Shown one piece after another: positions 8,809-17,763 of a stretch of 64,000 bases of DNA (positions within the stretch are counted from its first letter, which is position 1; every line of letters begins with the position of its first letter). Source of the stretch: JACPFV01 sp038043245 (GTDB lineage: Bacteria > Pseudomonadota > Gammaproteobacteria > Nevskiales > Nevskiaceae). Under the pieces are notes generated by a model. It saw only the letters and a program-made list of their open reading frames with translations. It was not told where the DNA came from and did no database searches. The stretch lies in the NCBI GenBank assembly GCA_038043245.1, contig JBBTCH010000001.1, positions 558,001-622,000 of the forward strand. The letters are read 5' to 3'. Made by a program: the position numbers and the translations under genes.

Positions 8809-9766
8809 GGTAGAGCTTCTTTAATCGTGCGCTGGAGGCCACATTCGGCTTCAGTTTTTTCAGGTCTTTGAGCAATTGCAGCAGGGCGGGCCGGTTGTTG
8901 CAGACCGGCAGCATGTCGCAGCCGGCGGCCAGCGCCAGCCGTGCGCGCTCGTCGTAACCACCAACGGCTGCCGCGCCGCCCATCGAAAGGTCGTCGCAGA
9001 ACACCGTACCCTTGTAACCGAGCTTCTTGCGCAGGTAGCCACCGATCCATTTCTTCGACAGCGATGCAGGCGTCTTGTCGAAGGCGGTGTAACGGATGTG
9101 CGCCATCATCAGGGAGGGGATGCCGGCCTTGATGAGTGCAGCGAAAGGTTTCAGGTCGGCGGCTTCCAGCGCCTTCATCGGGCGCGCATCCACCGGCAGT
9201 TCAAGATGCGAATCGGCGACCACCGCGCCGTGGCCGGGGAAGTGCTTGCCGGTTGCCGCCATGCCGACGCTGGCGAGACCATCGCAGAAACTTTTGGCCA
9301 TCGCGGTCACGGTCCTGGCATCGCCGGCGAACGCGCGGTCGCCAATGATCTCGCTGACGCCGAAATCCAGATCCAGCACCGGCGCGAAACACAGGTCAAT
9401 GCCATGCGCGGCAAGTTCGTTGCCGAGGATCTGCGCTTGCGCGCGCGCCCATTGCAGGGCTTTCTTCGGATCATCCTTGTGCAATTGGCCCAGCAGACGC
9501 ATCGCGGGAATGCGGGTGAAGCCATCGCGGAAGCGCTGCACCCGGCCGCCTTCGTGATCGACTGCAATCAACAGGCGCGGCGCCTTCGGTTTTTTGACCG
9601 CGTGCAACTCGGCGGTCAAGGCGCGAAGCTGTTCGTTGTTGTGATAGTTGCGGGTGAACAGAATCACACCGCCCACCAGCGGGTGACGCAACACGGCGCG
9701 GTCTTCGGCGCTGAGCGTCAGGCCTGCCACATCCGCCATCAGCGGACCGATCAATGTTTTATTCAT
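8801..9766 (-). CDS. nagZ: Beta-N-acetylhexosaminidase NagZ
   Basis: This 321-residue family 3 glycoside hydrolase has the signature KHFPGHGAVVADSH with the catalytic His/Asp loop, and the nucleophile Asp in FCDDLSMGGA. NagZ removes N-acetylglucosamine from anhydromuropeptides in the cytoplasm during peptidoglycan recycling, and in many gammaproteobacteria its product controls ampC induction. There is no signal peptide, as expected. It overlaps the L,D-transpeptidase gene upstream by 4 bases, so two cell-wall genes are adjacent. Confidence 0.96.
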   Translation of the reverse strand: MNKTLIGPLMADVAGLTLSAEDRAVLRHPLVGGVILFTRNYHNNEQLRALTAELHAVKKPKAPRLLIAVDHEGGRVQRFRDGFTRIPAMRLLGQLHKDDPKKALQWARAQAQILGNELAAHGIDLCFAPVLDLDFGVSEIIGDRAFAGDARTVTAMAKSFCDGLASVGMAATGKHFPGHGAVVADSHLELPVDARPMKALEAADLKPFAALIKAGIPSLMMAHIRYTAFDKTPASLSKKWIGGYLRKKLGYKGTVFCDDLSMGGAAAVGGYDERARLALAAGCDMLPVCNNRPALLQLLKDLKKLKPNVASSARLKKLYHA

Positions 9767-10239
9767 TCTTCAATCGTCACTTCGGTATAAGCCGGCACCC
9801 GGTCGAACAACTCGATGATGTCGCGGTTGGCCATGCGCACGCAGCCATGTGAGCCGGGTTTGCCCAGTTCGGTTTCGTCGGGCGTGCCATGGATATAGAC
9901 ATAGCGGCGCATGGTATCCACTTCACCCATTCGATTGCGTCCGGGCTCCAGCCCGGAAAGCCAGAGGATGCGGGTGAGGATCCAGTCACGCTTCGGATAC
10001 TGGACTTTCAGTTCCGGCGCGTAGATTTCACCGGTCGGCCTTCGTGCGACGAACACCGCGCCGGTCGGCTGCCCGGTGCCGATCTTGGCGCGGATCAGAT
10101 GACGGCCGCGCGGCGTGCACTCGCTGCCATTTTTCTCACCGGCGCCGTTGGCGGCGGTGGAGACGGTGTAGCGTTTTAGTTCGCGCACGCCCTCGAGAAG
10201 GGCCAGAGACTGCCGGCCGAGATCGATTTCAATCCTCAT
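9763..10239 (-). CDS. L,D-transpeptidase (YkuD domain)
   Basis: The YkuD catalytic motif is present as HGTPDETELGKPGSHGCVRM, with the nucleophilic Cys in SHGCVR. The start chosen is ATG at 10237-10239 (MRIEIDLGRQ), giving 158 residues; longer in-frame starts would run deep into rlmD. No signal peptide is visible, which is common for short YcfS/ErfK-like proteins of this type but leaves its location open. Family members form 3-3 crosslinks or attach proteins to peptidoglycan. It overlaps rlmD by 11 bases and nagZ by 4. Confidence 0.88.
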   Translation of the reverse strand: MRIEIDLGRQSLALLEGVRELKRYTVSTAANGAGEKNGSECTPRGRHLIRAKIGTGQPTGAVFVARRPTGEIYAPELKVQYPKRDWILTRILWLSGLEPGRNRMGEVDTMRRYVYIHGTPDETELGKPGSHGCVRMANRDIIELFDRVPAYTEVTIEE

Positions 10240-11599
10240 GTGTGAACAGCGCCATGCTTTCAATGTGTGTGGTGTGCGGGAACATGTCCATGACTCCGGC
10301 ACGGGCCAAACGATAGCCAAACTGATGCACCAGCGTGCCCGCGTCGCGCGCCAGTGTCCCGGGATGGCAGGAAACATAAACGATCCGCCGGGGCTTCTGG
10401 GCCGCCAGATGCGGCAGGATCTCCGCTGCGCCGAGGCGCGGTGGGTCGAGCAGGGCCAGATCGTATTTCGCGCCCATCCAGCCCTCGCGGAGGTCCGGCT
10501 TGAACAGGTCACCCCGGTGAAATTCAACCGCTAGATTGTTTTGACGTGCGTTCTCGCGCGCACGCTCGACGAGCCCGGCCTCGCCTTCGACCGCGGTCAC
10601 CCGTGCACCGGTTTTCGCCAGCGGCAGGGAGAAATTCCCAAGGCCACAGAACAGTTCCAGCACATGATCGTCCTTTTTCGGAGCGAGCCAGTCGATTGCC
10701 TGCCGCACGGTGGCCTCGTTCACGGCCGCATTGATCTGGATGAAATCCGTCGGCGTGAATTGCAGGCGGAGGCCGTCCGGCATCGGATAACTCAGAGGCT
10801 GGGCATCCGGCTCCAGCGGCGCGGCGGAATCGTTGCCATGAGGCTGCAGCCAGATTTCCAGCCCATGTTCGCGCGCGAACCCTCTGAGCTTTTCGCGATC
10901 TGCATCATCCGGCAAACGCATCACGCGCAGCAGGGCGACTGCACGCTCGACCGCCGCGATCTCGATCTGCGGGATGGCGTCACGCACGGACAAGGATTCG
11001 ATCAACTGTGCCAACGCTTTCAGTTTGCGGCCGACACGCGGATCCAGCACTTCGCAGCTGTCCATCGTCGCAACGAACGGGGATTCACGTTCGCGGAACC
11101 CCACCAGCACGCCGCCCTTCTTCGGTACGTGACGCACGGACAAGCGCGCACGGCGGCGATACCCCCAGACCGGGCCGGTCAAAGCGGGGACGACCTCTAA
11201 TGGTTGCACTTTGGCGATACGCGTCAGCGCATCGAGCATCTGCTTTTGCTTGAATGCGACCTGTGCTTCAGGCGCGAGGTGTTGCAGGGAGCAACCACCG
11301 CAGACACCGAAATAAGCGCAGCGTGGCTCTACGCGATCGGGCGAGGCTTGCTCGACGACCGAGACTTCGGCTTCGTCGTGATCTTTACGGGCGCGGGTGA
11401 GACGGTAACGGACGCGCTCCCCCGGCAATGCGCCGTGGATGAACACCACCTTGCCTGAAGCGGCGCGGGTAATGCCCTGGCCTTCATGCGACAGGTCGGT
11501 GACGTCGGCGGTGAATTCCTCAACCGTAAGCGGTTTTCGCTGGCCATGGACGGCCGAGTGCGGCCGGAGACAGGAGTCGTCAGGCCGCCGGCGACTCAT
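10229..11599 (-). CDS. rlmD: 23S rRNA (uracil-1939-C5)-methyltransferase RlmD
   Basis: This 456-residue protein has an N-terminal TRAM domain (about 20-80), a 4Fe-4S cysteine cluster (CAYFGVCGGC and a later Cys), and a SAM-dependent methyltransferase domain with ELFCGLGNFSLPLA and DPPRLGA. The catalytic Cys lies in VSCHPGTLARD. It methylates U1939 of 23S rRNA. The start overlaps the exonuclease stop by 4 bases. rlmD next to cysM and a GacS/BarA kinase is a familiar gammaproteobacterial grouping, although here the kinase is divergent. Confidence 0.96.
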   Translation of the reverse strand: MSRRRPDDSCLRPHSAVHGQRKPLTVEEFTADVTDLSHEGQGITRAASGKVVFIHGALPGERVRYRLTRARKDHDEAEVSVVEQASPDRVEPRCAYFGVCGGCSLQHLAPEAQVAFKQKQMLDALTRIAKVQPLEVVPALTGPVWGYRRRARLSVRHVPKKGGVLVGFRERESPFVATMDSCEVLDPRVGRKLKALAQLIESLSVRDAIPQIEIAAVERAVALLRVMRLPDDADREKLRGFAREHGLEIWLQPHGNDSAAPLEPDAQPLSYPMPDGLRLQFTPTDFIQINAAVNEATVRQAIDWLAPKKDDHVLELFCGLGNFSLPLAKTGARVTAVEGEAGLVERARENARQNNLAVEFHRGDLFKPDLREGWMGAKYDLALLDPPRLGAAEILPHLAAQKPRRIVYVSCHPGTLARDAGTLVHQFGYRLARAGVMDMFPHTTHIESMALFTHED

Positions 11600-12354
11600 T
11601 TCCAGGCCGCGGAGAATTCCGCCCAGTGCGGGACCTGGCTGCCGGCCAAAAACTGGCGCACCCGCTGCACTTCGCTCTGATGGGTCTCGGCACTCAGCTG
11701 CCCGCGCATCAACTGAAAGCGTAAATAGATCAGCCAGGTATTGAGCACGTCGGTCTCGCAGTAGGCGCGGATCTCGGCGAGTTTTCCGGCGCGCCAGGCC
11801 TCAAATACTTTCGACCCATCCATGCCGAGCTTTCCCGGAAAGCCGAGCAGCTGCGCGATCTCGTCCAGTGGTGCGTTGTTGCGCGCCTGATACAGCGCCA
11901 GCACGTCCATCAGGTCGGTATGGCGGAACTGATAGCGGCCGATATAACTGTTCCACTTCGCCTCGCCGCTGGTGTCCCAGTAGGTTTTGGCGGTGACCCC
12001 ATGCCGCAAGGCGCGGTAATGCAGCACCGGCAGGTCGAAACCGCCGCCGTTCCACGACACCAATGTCGGCTTGTAGCGGTCGAGGCCATCGAAGAATTTC
12101 CTGATCAACTCTGCTTCGCTGCTGTTTTCCTCGCCGAGCGAAAGCACCTTGAGTTCGTCGGCCGTTCGCAACACCACCGAGATCGCGACGATGCGATGCA
12201 GATGTGCCGGCTGGAAATCGTGGCCTTTGGCCTGCACGCGCAGACTGGCCATCGCCTGCGCCACCTCGTCGTCACTCAAGCCTTCAAGGCCATGAATGCG
12301 GCGACCGGTTTCGAGATCGGGAATCGTCTCGATATCAAAAACCAGTGTGTTCAA
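11596..12354 (-). CDS. DnaQ-like 3'-5' exonuclease (PolB-exonuclease-like family)
   Basis: This 252-residue stand-alone protein has the three acidic exonuclease motifs: FDIETIPD at residues 6-13, SWNGGGFDLPVL (motif II) near 99-110, and YCETDVLNT (motif III) near 198. This matches the Pfam family of predicted 3'-5' exonucleases related to the proofreading domain of polymerase B. No polymerase domain is attached. A role in DNA repair or nucleic acid trimming is inferred from the family. It overlaps cysM and rlmD by 4 bases each. Confidence 0.88.
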   Translation of the reverse strand: MNTLVFDIETIPDLETGRRIHGLEGLSDDEVAQAMASLRVQAKGHDFQPAHLHRIVAISVVLRTADELKVLSLGEENSSEAELIRKFFDGLDRYKPTLVSWNGGGFDLPVLHYRALRHGVTAKTYWDTSGEAKWNSYIGRYQFRHTDLMDVLALYQARNNAPLDEIAQLLGFPGKLGMDGSKVFEAWRAGKLAEIRAYCETDVLNTWLIYLRFQLMRGQLSAETHQSEVQRVRQFLAGSQVPHWAEFSAAWK

Positions 12355-13244
12355 GGCGGGAACAGGCCCGTGGAAATGTAACGGTCACCCCGGTCAGGGA
12401 TGATTGCCACTACTGTGGCATTGCCGAGTTCGCGGATCAGTTGGATCGCCGCCCAAACCGTACCGCCCGCAGACGGCCCGCAGAACACGCCTTCCTTCTG
12501 TGCCAGAAGACGCGTCAAATCCTCCGCATCCTTCAGCGTGACTTCGATGATGCGATCGACACGGGGCCGCTCAAAGATTTTCGGCAGATAGGCCTCCGGC
12601 CATTTGCGGATGCCGGCAATCGAGGACTCGCCGTCGGGCTGCACGCCGACAATCTGGATCTTCGGATTCTTTTCCTTGAAATAGCGCGAGCACCCCATGA
12701 TGGTGCCGGTGGTGCCCATGCTGGAAACGAAGTGGGTGATCTCGCCGGCGGTGTCGCGCCAGATCTCCGGACCGGTGCCTTCATAGTGCGCGCGCGGGTT
12801 GTCCGGGTTGGCGAATTGGTTCAGCACCTTGCCCTTGCCATCGCGTTCCATCGCTTCGGCAAGGTCACGCGCACCTTCCATGCCCTGCTTCTGCGTCACC
12901 AGGATGATGTGCGCGCCAAACGCCTTCATCACTGCGCGGCGTTCGATGGACAGATGCTCCGGCATGATCAGCACCATGCGATAGCCCAGCGTGGCCGCGA
13001 CCATCGCCAGGGCGATGCCGGTGTTGCCGGAGGTCGCTTCGATCAGCGTGTCGCCGGGTTTGATCTCGCCACGCTCCTGCGCGCGTCGGATCATCGAGTA
13101 GGCCGGGCGATCCTTGACGGATCCGGCCGGGTTGTTGCCTTCGAGTTTGGCGTAGAGCTTGTTGTTGCCGAGCCCCGGCAGTCGTGACAACCGCACCAAC
13201 GGGGTGTTGCCGATAGAATCGGCCAGAAATGATTCCTTCATCAC
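12351..13244 (-). CDS. cysM: Cysteine synthase B (O-acetylserine sulfhydrylase)
   Basis: This 297-residue fold-type II PLP enzyme binds the cofactor through the Lys in NPAGSVKDRPA (about residue 42), with the phosphate-binding glycines in SMGTTGTIMG and the substrate loop EATSGNTGIALA. CysM makes cysteine from O-acetylserine and sulfide or thiosulfate (via S-sulfocysteine). It heads a seven-gene overlapping operon and is 15 bases from the divergent sensor kinase gene. The sulfate importer at 36-41 kb is the matching uptake system. Confidence 0.95.
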   Translation of the reverse strand: MMKESFLADSIGNTPLVRLSRLPGLGNNKLYAKLEGNNPAGSVKDRPAYSMIRRAQERGEIKPGDTLIEATSGNTGIALAMVAATLGYRMVLIMPEHLSIERRAVMKAFGAHIILVTQKQGMEGARDLAEAMERDGKGKVLNQFANPDNPRAHYEGTGPEIWRDTAGEITHFVSSMGTTGTIMGCSRYFKEKNPKIQIVGVQPDGESSIAGIRKWPEAYLPKIFERPRVDRIIEVTLKDAEDLTRLLAQKEGVFCGPSAGGTVWAAIQLIRELGNATVVAIIPDRGDRYISTGLFPP

Positions 13245-13259
13245 CCTAGTTTAGCGAAC

Positions 13260-15839
13260 GTGCCTGCCGCAACGGATTCCTCGCGTTTTGAAGGCTGGCT
13301 GTGGCTGGGCCTGCCGGCGCTGGCAGTCGCGCTGATCGGCGGGCTGCTGCTCTCGATCGCGACTGTTCAATCGCACGTGGAGGCACGAAACGCGCAAGGC
13401 CTGCAGACCGCCACCGCATTGGCGGAGTCGCTGGCGGCAGGGTTTGTGACACGCACCGCCGCCGACCTGCGCAAATCGGCTGAACTGCTGATCGCCGCCG
13501 ACCGCAGGATTTCCGCCATCGCCGTGCGCGACGCCCAAGGTCAATCCCGGCTTGAGTTGCGCCGCGATAGCGTGCCCGCAGAAGGATTTTGGAGCCCCTT
13601 CATCTGGGCATCCGCACCGGTGCCGATCACGCTCGAAGCCCCGATCCCCGGCGCGGTCAGCACGCTGGCAGCACAGCCTCCTGCGATACGTCTCTGGCTG
13701 TTCCCGCCGGCCAGCGACGCCCCTCTACGCGAAAGCCTGACGCGACTCTGGGGGTCACTGGCGCTGGCGCTGGCGCTGAGCCTGCCGGCGTTGATGTTCG
13801 CACTGCGCCGGGTCATGGCTCGCCATTCGCCGCTGCTGGCGATGGCCCGCACGATGGCGCAGGGCCGGTTCGAGCTGCGCGCGCCGAAACAATCCGGCAT
13901 GAGCGGCGCGCTGGCGCTGGCCTTGAATCAGATCGCGGATCAGCTGCAAGCACTGAAACGCCAGACACCCGCCGGTGAAGACTCGACGCTGCTGCGACAG
14001 GACCTGGCGCGCGAACGCGGACGCCTGCGCGCCCTCGAACAGGAACTGAATGCGGCGCGTGAGCTGGCCCGTCAGCGGGGCGGCTTGATCGGCAGTCTCG
14101 CGCATGAATTGCGCACACCGCTGGCGGCGCTGGTGGGTCATGCCGATCTGCTGGTGACGGAAAATCTGACGGGCTCGTCGCGCGACAGCCTGCGACTGCT
14201 GAAAAGCTCGGCGCGTCAGCTGATGCAGCTGATCAACGATCTGCTCGACTGGAGCCGCATCGAAAACGGCCAGATCGCGCTGACCCGCCAGAGTTTTGAT
14301 CTGGCCACGGAAATCGAAGAGACCCTGCGTCTGCTGGCGCCGCTGGCGTATGAAAAAGGGCTGGAACTGTCGCATCTGATCTATCACGACGTGCCGGCCG
14401 CGCTCACCGGGGACGCCGCGCGCCTTCGGCAGATCCTCACCAACCTGATCTCCAATGCGATCAAGTTCACGGCCCGCGGCGAAGTGGTCCTCCGCGTGAT
14501 GAAGGAGCGCAGCGATCAGGATCGCATCCTGCTCAGTCTGCGCGTCAGCGACACCGGCGTCGGCATCGCGCCCGACCAGCTGGCGCGACTGTTCCTGCCC
14601 TACCAGCGTCTGCAGGATTCCGGGGCCTCCGGCACCGGGCTGGGCCTCGCGATCACACGTCATCTGGTCGAGCGCATGGGCGGCACGATCAAGGTCGAGA
14701 GCGAGCCCGGCCAGGGCTCCCATTTTCAGGCCTCGATCTGGCTGGAAACTTCACCCGGCGCAAATCAGGAAGCGATCACCGCGCTGCGCGGACTGCGCGT
14801 GTGGATCGCCGACGAAAGCCCGTCGGCGCGACTGGCGTTGCGGCATCGGCTGGAATGGTGGGGGGCACCGACCACGGAGTTTGAGAATCCGGCCGCGTTG
14901 CTCAAGGCGCTGCGCGCAGCGGAAACCCAACCCGATCTGCTGATCGTCGGCATCCCGTCCGTGGCGAAGCCTGACCCGGCATTACCCGAGCTGGTGCAGG
15001 GCCCACCCCTGCTGCTGCGCGTCAATACTGTCGCCAGCCAACACCGTGACCTGGCGCTGACGCTCGGCATCGGAGAATGTCTGCCCAAGTGCGCTAGCAG
15101 TCGCGAACTGGCGAGCGCCTTGATCCGGCTTTCGGGTCGTGCCGCGCCCGCGCCGCCTCAGCCGGTGCTGAAGAATCGCTGGGTACTGCTGGCCGAAAAC
15201 AATGCCGCGAGCCGCCTGTATCTGAAGGCCATGCTTGAAAGTCTCGGCGCCCAAGTGCTGGAAGCCGAGAACGGCCGCGTCGCGCTGGAGCAGTGCCTGA
15301 ACCGGACGCCCGATCTGGCGCTGCTGGATCTGCACATGCCGGAGCGCGATGGCATTTCCTGTGCGCGCGAGATTCGCGCCCGATCCACGAAACGCATTCC
15401 GCTGATCGCCATCTCGGCGCATCTGGAACCCGAAGAACAGGACGCGCTCAAACTTGCCGGTGTTGATGCGGTGCTGCTCAAGCCCTTCGACGCCCTGCAA
15501 CTGCAAGCGACCGCTGCGCCGCTGCTGAATCAGCCGGTATCGACGGATTCACCGGCCATGACCCTGGTGGAAGACCGCGAGCTGCGCGCGCTGCTGAGAC
15601 AAGAGCTGCCGTTGCAGTTACAGAATCTCGAAGCCGCACTGGCCAGCAAGGACCCCGCTCAGGCACGTGATGCCGCGCACCAATTGCATGGCAGCTGTTC
15701 GTTCTATCAACTGCCAGACCTGAAACGCGCCGCTGCGGCGGTCGAAATACGTCTCGCCCAAGGTGAGTGGCCAAACACCGCAGAACTCAGCGCCCTACGC
15801 GCGGCCGGTGAACGGACCTTGCGAGACCTCGCCGCTTAA
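13260..15839 (+). CDS. barA: Hybrid sensor histidine kinase, GacS/BarA type
   Basis: This 859-residue protein starts at GTG 13260. It has membrane segments at about 14-35 and 162-183, a HAMP-like linker, and a histidine kinase core with phospho-His282 (AHELRTP). The ATPase has N-box ISNAIKF and DTGVGI. A degenerate receiver (about 512-615) lacks the phospho-Asp. A second receiver (about 640-750) has Asp690 and Lys741, but its acidic pair reads E-N. A C-terminal Hpt domain carries His807 (AHQLHGSC). BarA/GacS phosphorelays control CsrA-binding small RNAs through UvrY/GacA; no response regulator gene is nearby. It converges on acpS with a 4-base overlap. Confidence 0.85.
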   Translation: MPAATDSSRFEGWLWLGLPALAVALIGGLLLSIATVQSHVEARNAQGLQTATALAESLAAGFVTRTAADLRKSAELLIAADRRISAIAVRDAQGQSRLELRRDSVPAEGFWSPFIWASAPVPITLEAPIPGAVSTLAAQPPAIRLWLFPPASDAPLRESLTRLWGSLALALALSLPALMFALRRVMARHSPLLAMARTMAQGRFELRAPKQSGMSGALALALNQIADQLQALKRQTPAGEDSTLLRQDLARERGRLRALEQELNAARELARQRGGLIGSLAHELRTPLAALVGHADLLVTENLTGSSRDSLRLLKSSARQLMQLINDLLDWSRIENGQIALTRQSFDLATEIEETLRLLAPLAYEKGLELSHLIYHDVPAALTGDAARLRQILTNLISNAIKFTARGEVVLRVMKERSDQDRILLSLRVSDTGVGIAPDQLARLFLPYQRLQDSGASGTGLGLAITRHLVERMGGTIKVESEPGQGSHFQASIWLETSPGANQEAITALRGLRVWIADESPSARLALRHRLEWWGAPTTEFENPAALLKALRAAETQPDLLIVGIPSVAKPDPALPELVQGPPLLLRVNTVASQHRDLALTLGIGECLPKCASSRELASALIRLSGRAAPAPPQPVLKNRWVLLAENNAASRLYLKAMLESLGAQVLEAENGRVALEQCLNRTPDLALLDLHMPERDGISCAREIRARSTKRIPLIAISAHLEPEEQDALKLAGVDAVLLKPFDALQLQATAAPLLNQPVSTDSPAMTLVEDRELRALLRQELPLQLQNLEAALASKDPAQARDAAHQLHGSCSFYQLPDLKRAAAAVEIRLAQGEWPNTAELSALRAAGERTLRDLAA

Positions 15840-16255
15840 CTTCTGACCGAGTTGCGCAAGGTCATGCGCGGCTTGAGAGCTGCAGCCTCCAACACCACCA
15901 TCGCGCAACACATCCCGCCCTCGTCGGTCAGCGAGACATGCCCCCCGCAGATGCCTTCACGTTTCAAGCGCGCACGCATGCGCGCCGAATAAATCAGCAT
16001 CGGCTTGCCCGACGGTTGATGGCACACACCCGCATCGCGATAACCGACGCCGCGAAACCCGGTGCCGAGCGCCTTGACAAAGGCTTCTTTGGCCGCGAAT
16101 GAAAAAGCCAGACGGCGCGCTGGATTCTTGCGCCGGCGCAATTCCTTGATCTCAGCATCCATCAGGATGCGCTGCACTAGCCGCTCGCCGTGTCGCTCAA
16201 ACACCTTCTGCATGCGCTCGACACGCAGCAGATCAACACCGACCCCGAAAATCAT
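15836..16255 (-). CDS. acpS: Holo-[acyl-carrier-protein] synthase AcpS
   Basis: AcpS attaches 4'-phosphopantetheine from CoA to acyl carrier protein. The start chosen is ATG at 16253-16255 (MIFGVGVDLLRVERM), which overlaps pdxJ by 4 bases; longer starts would cover pdxJ. The 139-residue protein has the metal-binding GVGVD motif and FAAKEAFVKALGTG with the second metal-binding Glu. It is the last gene of the rpoE-to-acpS run, and the pdxJ-acpS order is typical of proteobacteria. Confidence 0.95.
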   Translation of the reverse strand: MIFGVGVDLLRVERMQKVFERHGERLVQRILMDAEIKELRRRKNPARRLAFSFAAKEAFVKALGTGFRGVGYRDAGVCHQPSGKPMLIYSARMRARLKREGICGGHVSLTDEGGMCCAMVVLEAAALKPRMTLRNSVRS

Positions 16256-16992
16256 CGGCGCGCTTTTTTCATGGCGGCACGCATCTCGCGAACGGCTTCG
16301 GAAAAACCAAGTTGCAAGGCCCGAGCCACGATGCTGTGTCCGATATTCAGCTCGACGATCTCGGGAATGGCGGCGACTGCAGCGACGTTGTCGAGATTGA
16401 GCCCATGTCCGGCATGCACTTCCAGGCCGCTTGCGTGCGCGGCACGCGCAAACGATGCGATGCGGCGCAACTCCGCGCGGCGACGCGGCGCGCTGACGGC
16501 ATCCGCATAGGTACCGGTGTGGATCTCCAGGTGCGGGGCGCCGGTTTGCAGCGCGGCTGCGAGCTGGTGCGGATCGGGGTCGATGAACAGGGCGGTCTCG
16601 ATACCGGCGCGCCTCAATTTCGCGCAAGCGGCACGGACCGCCGGCAGTTGCGCCGCGACGTCCAGCCCACCCTCGGTGGTCAGCTCCTGTCGCCGCTCGG
16701 GCACCAGACAGACAAACGCAGGTCGCACACGACAGGCAAAGGCGATCATTGGCGCGGTCACCGCCATCTCGAGATTGACCGGCGCTGGTGAGCGCGCCAT
16801 CAGGCGGCGCACATCGTGTTCCTGGATATGACGCCGGTCTTCGCGCAGATGGAGGGTGATGCTGTCGGCGCCGGCGCGCACCGCTTGCACCGCAGCGTCC
16901 ACCGGGTCGGGATAGTCCGTACCGCGTGCCTGACGGATGGTCGCGACGTGATCGACGTTGACGCCGAGGCGCAGCCGTGGTTTTTCAGACAT
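16252..16992 (-). CDS. pdxJ: Pyridoxine 5'-phosphate synthase PdxJ
   Basis: PdxJ condenses 1-deoxyxylulose 5-phosphate with 3-amino-1-hydroxyacetone phosphate to give pyridoxine 5'-phosphate. The start is ATG at 16990-16992 (MSEKPRLRLGVNVDHVATIRQ), giving 246 residues. GVNVDHVATIR, LHLREDRRHI, VPERR, HTGTYA and HAGHGL are the hallmark motifs of the TIM-barrel active site. It overlaps recO by 8 bases and acpS by 4. Confidence 0.97.
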   Translation of the reverse strand: MSEKPRLRLGVNVDHVATIRQARGTDYPDPVDAAVQAVRAGADSITLHLREDRRHIQEHDVRRLMARSPAPVNLEMAVTAPMIAFACRVRPAFVCLVPERRQELTTEGGLDVAAQLPAVRAACAKLRRAGIETALFIDPDPHQLAAALQTGAPHLEIHTGTYADAVSAPRRRAELRRIASFARAAHASGLEVHAGHGLNLDNVAAVAAIPEIVELNIGHSIVARALQLGFSEAVREMRAAMKKARR

Positions 16993-17680
16993 GGGATTCC
17001 AATGTGGCACGCATCTCGCGCAACAGCTTCGGTGTTTTGAGGTCGGCGCCGGCGCCGTGACGCGCCAGCGCATCACGCAACAGGTGCTTGGCATCACGCA
17101 GCTGCTCAGCGCTGCGCAGATCCTCCCCGGCCAGCGCAAGCAGACTTTCACCGCGGTAGCCTTGTTCGGACGGCATCGGGCCTTCATCCCAGTCATAGCG
17201 ATAGGTCAGCGTCGGATCAAGCTCCGGCGGCAACAGCAACCCGTAGCCCAGTTCCGACAGCAGTTGTTTCTCGAACACGCGCAGGGCACGCTCGCCCTCG
17301 CCGGCGGACAGCGCCGACAGCGTCTGCCGATACAGCGTAAACAGCGCAGGGTGAGGGTCGTGCCGCGTGATCATGCGCAGCAGCAGCTCATTGACATACC
17401 AGCCGCAGAACACCGCCTCGCCCGACAACGGTCGTGACGGCTGCGGCGCGCCTTCCGCGCCGGTCAGCGAGCCCAGCTCGCCGCGCTCATTCCATGATAA
17501 CAACAACGGCTTGAACGACTCCAGCAATCCGCGCAGCCTTGATCGCGACGACTGCGCCCCCCGCGCAACCAGTCCGACACGGCCTTGGGTTTCGCTGAAG
17601 ATTTCCAGCAGCGCACTGGTCTCACGATACGGCCGACGGCTCAGCACATAGGCCGGTTCGAGCTGGATTCGGTGCGTCAT
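16985..17680 (-). CDS. recO: DNA repair protein RecO
   Basis: This 231-residue protein begins with an OB-fold (YVLSRRPYRETSALLEIFSE, GRVGLVARGA), followed by the helical region with FCGWYVNELLLRM typical of RecO. RecO anneals SSB-coated strands and helps load RecA in the RecFOR pathway. The zinc-finger cysteines of some RecO proteins are absent, as in many gammaproteobacteria. It follows era after 83 bases and overlaps pdxJ by 8, the classical era-recO-pdxJ-acpS order. Confidence 0.95.
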   Translation of the reverse strand: MTHRIQLEPAYVLSRRPYRETSALLEIFSETQGRVGLVARGAQSSRSRLRGLLESFKPLLLSWNERGELGSLTGAEGAPQPSRPLSGEAVFCGWYVNELLLRMITRHDPHPALFTLYRQTLSALSAGEGERALRVFEKQLLSELGYGLLLPPELDPTLTYRYDWDEGPMPSEQGYRGESLLALAGEDLRSAEQLRDAKHLLRDALARHGAGADLKTPKLLREMRATLESHV

Positions 17681-17763
17681 GCGTTGATTTTAGCTGTCTC
17701 CCGCCTGGAGCCTTGAGGAAACACTTTGTGCCCAACCGAAAAAAACACTGAGCGCGTGGCGGC

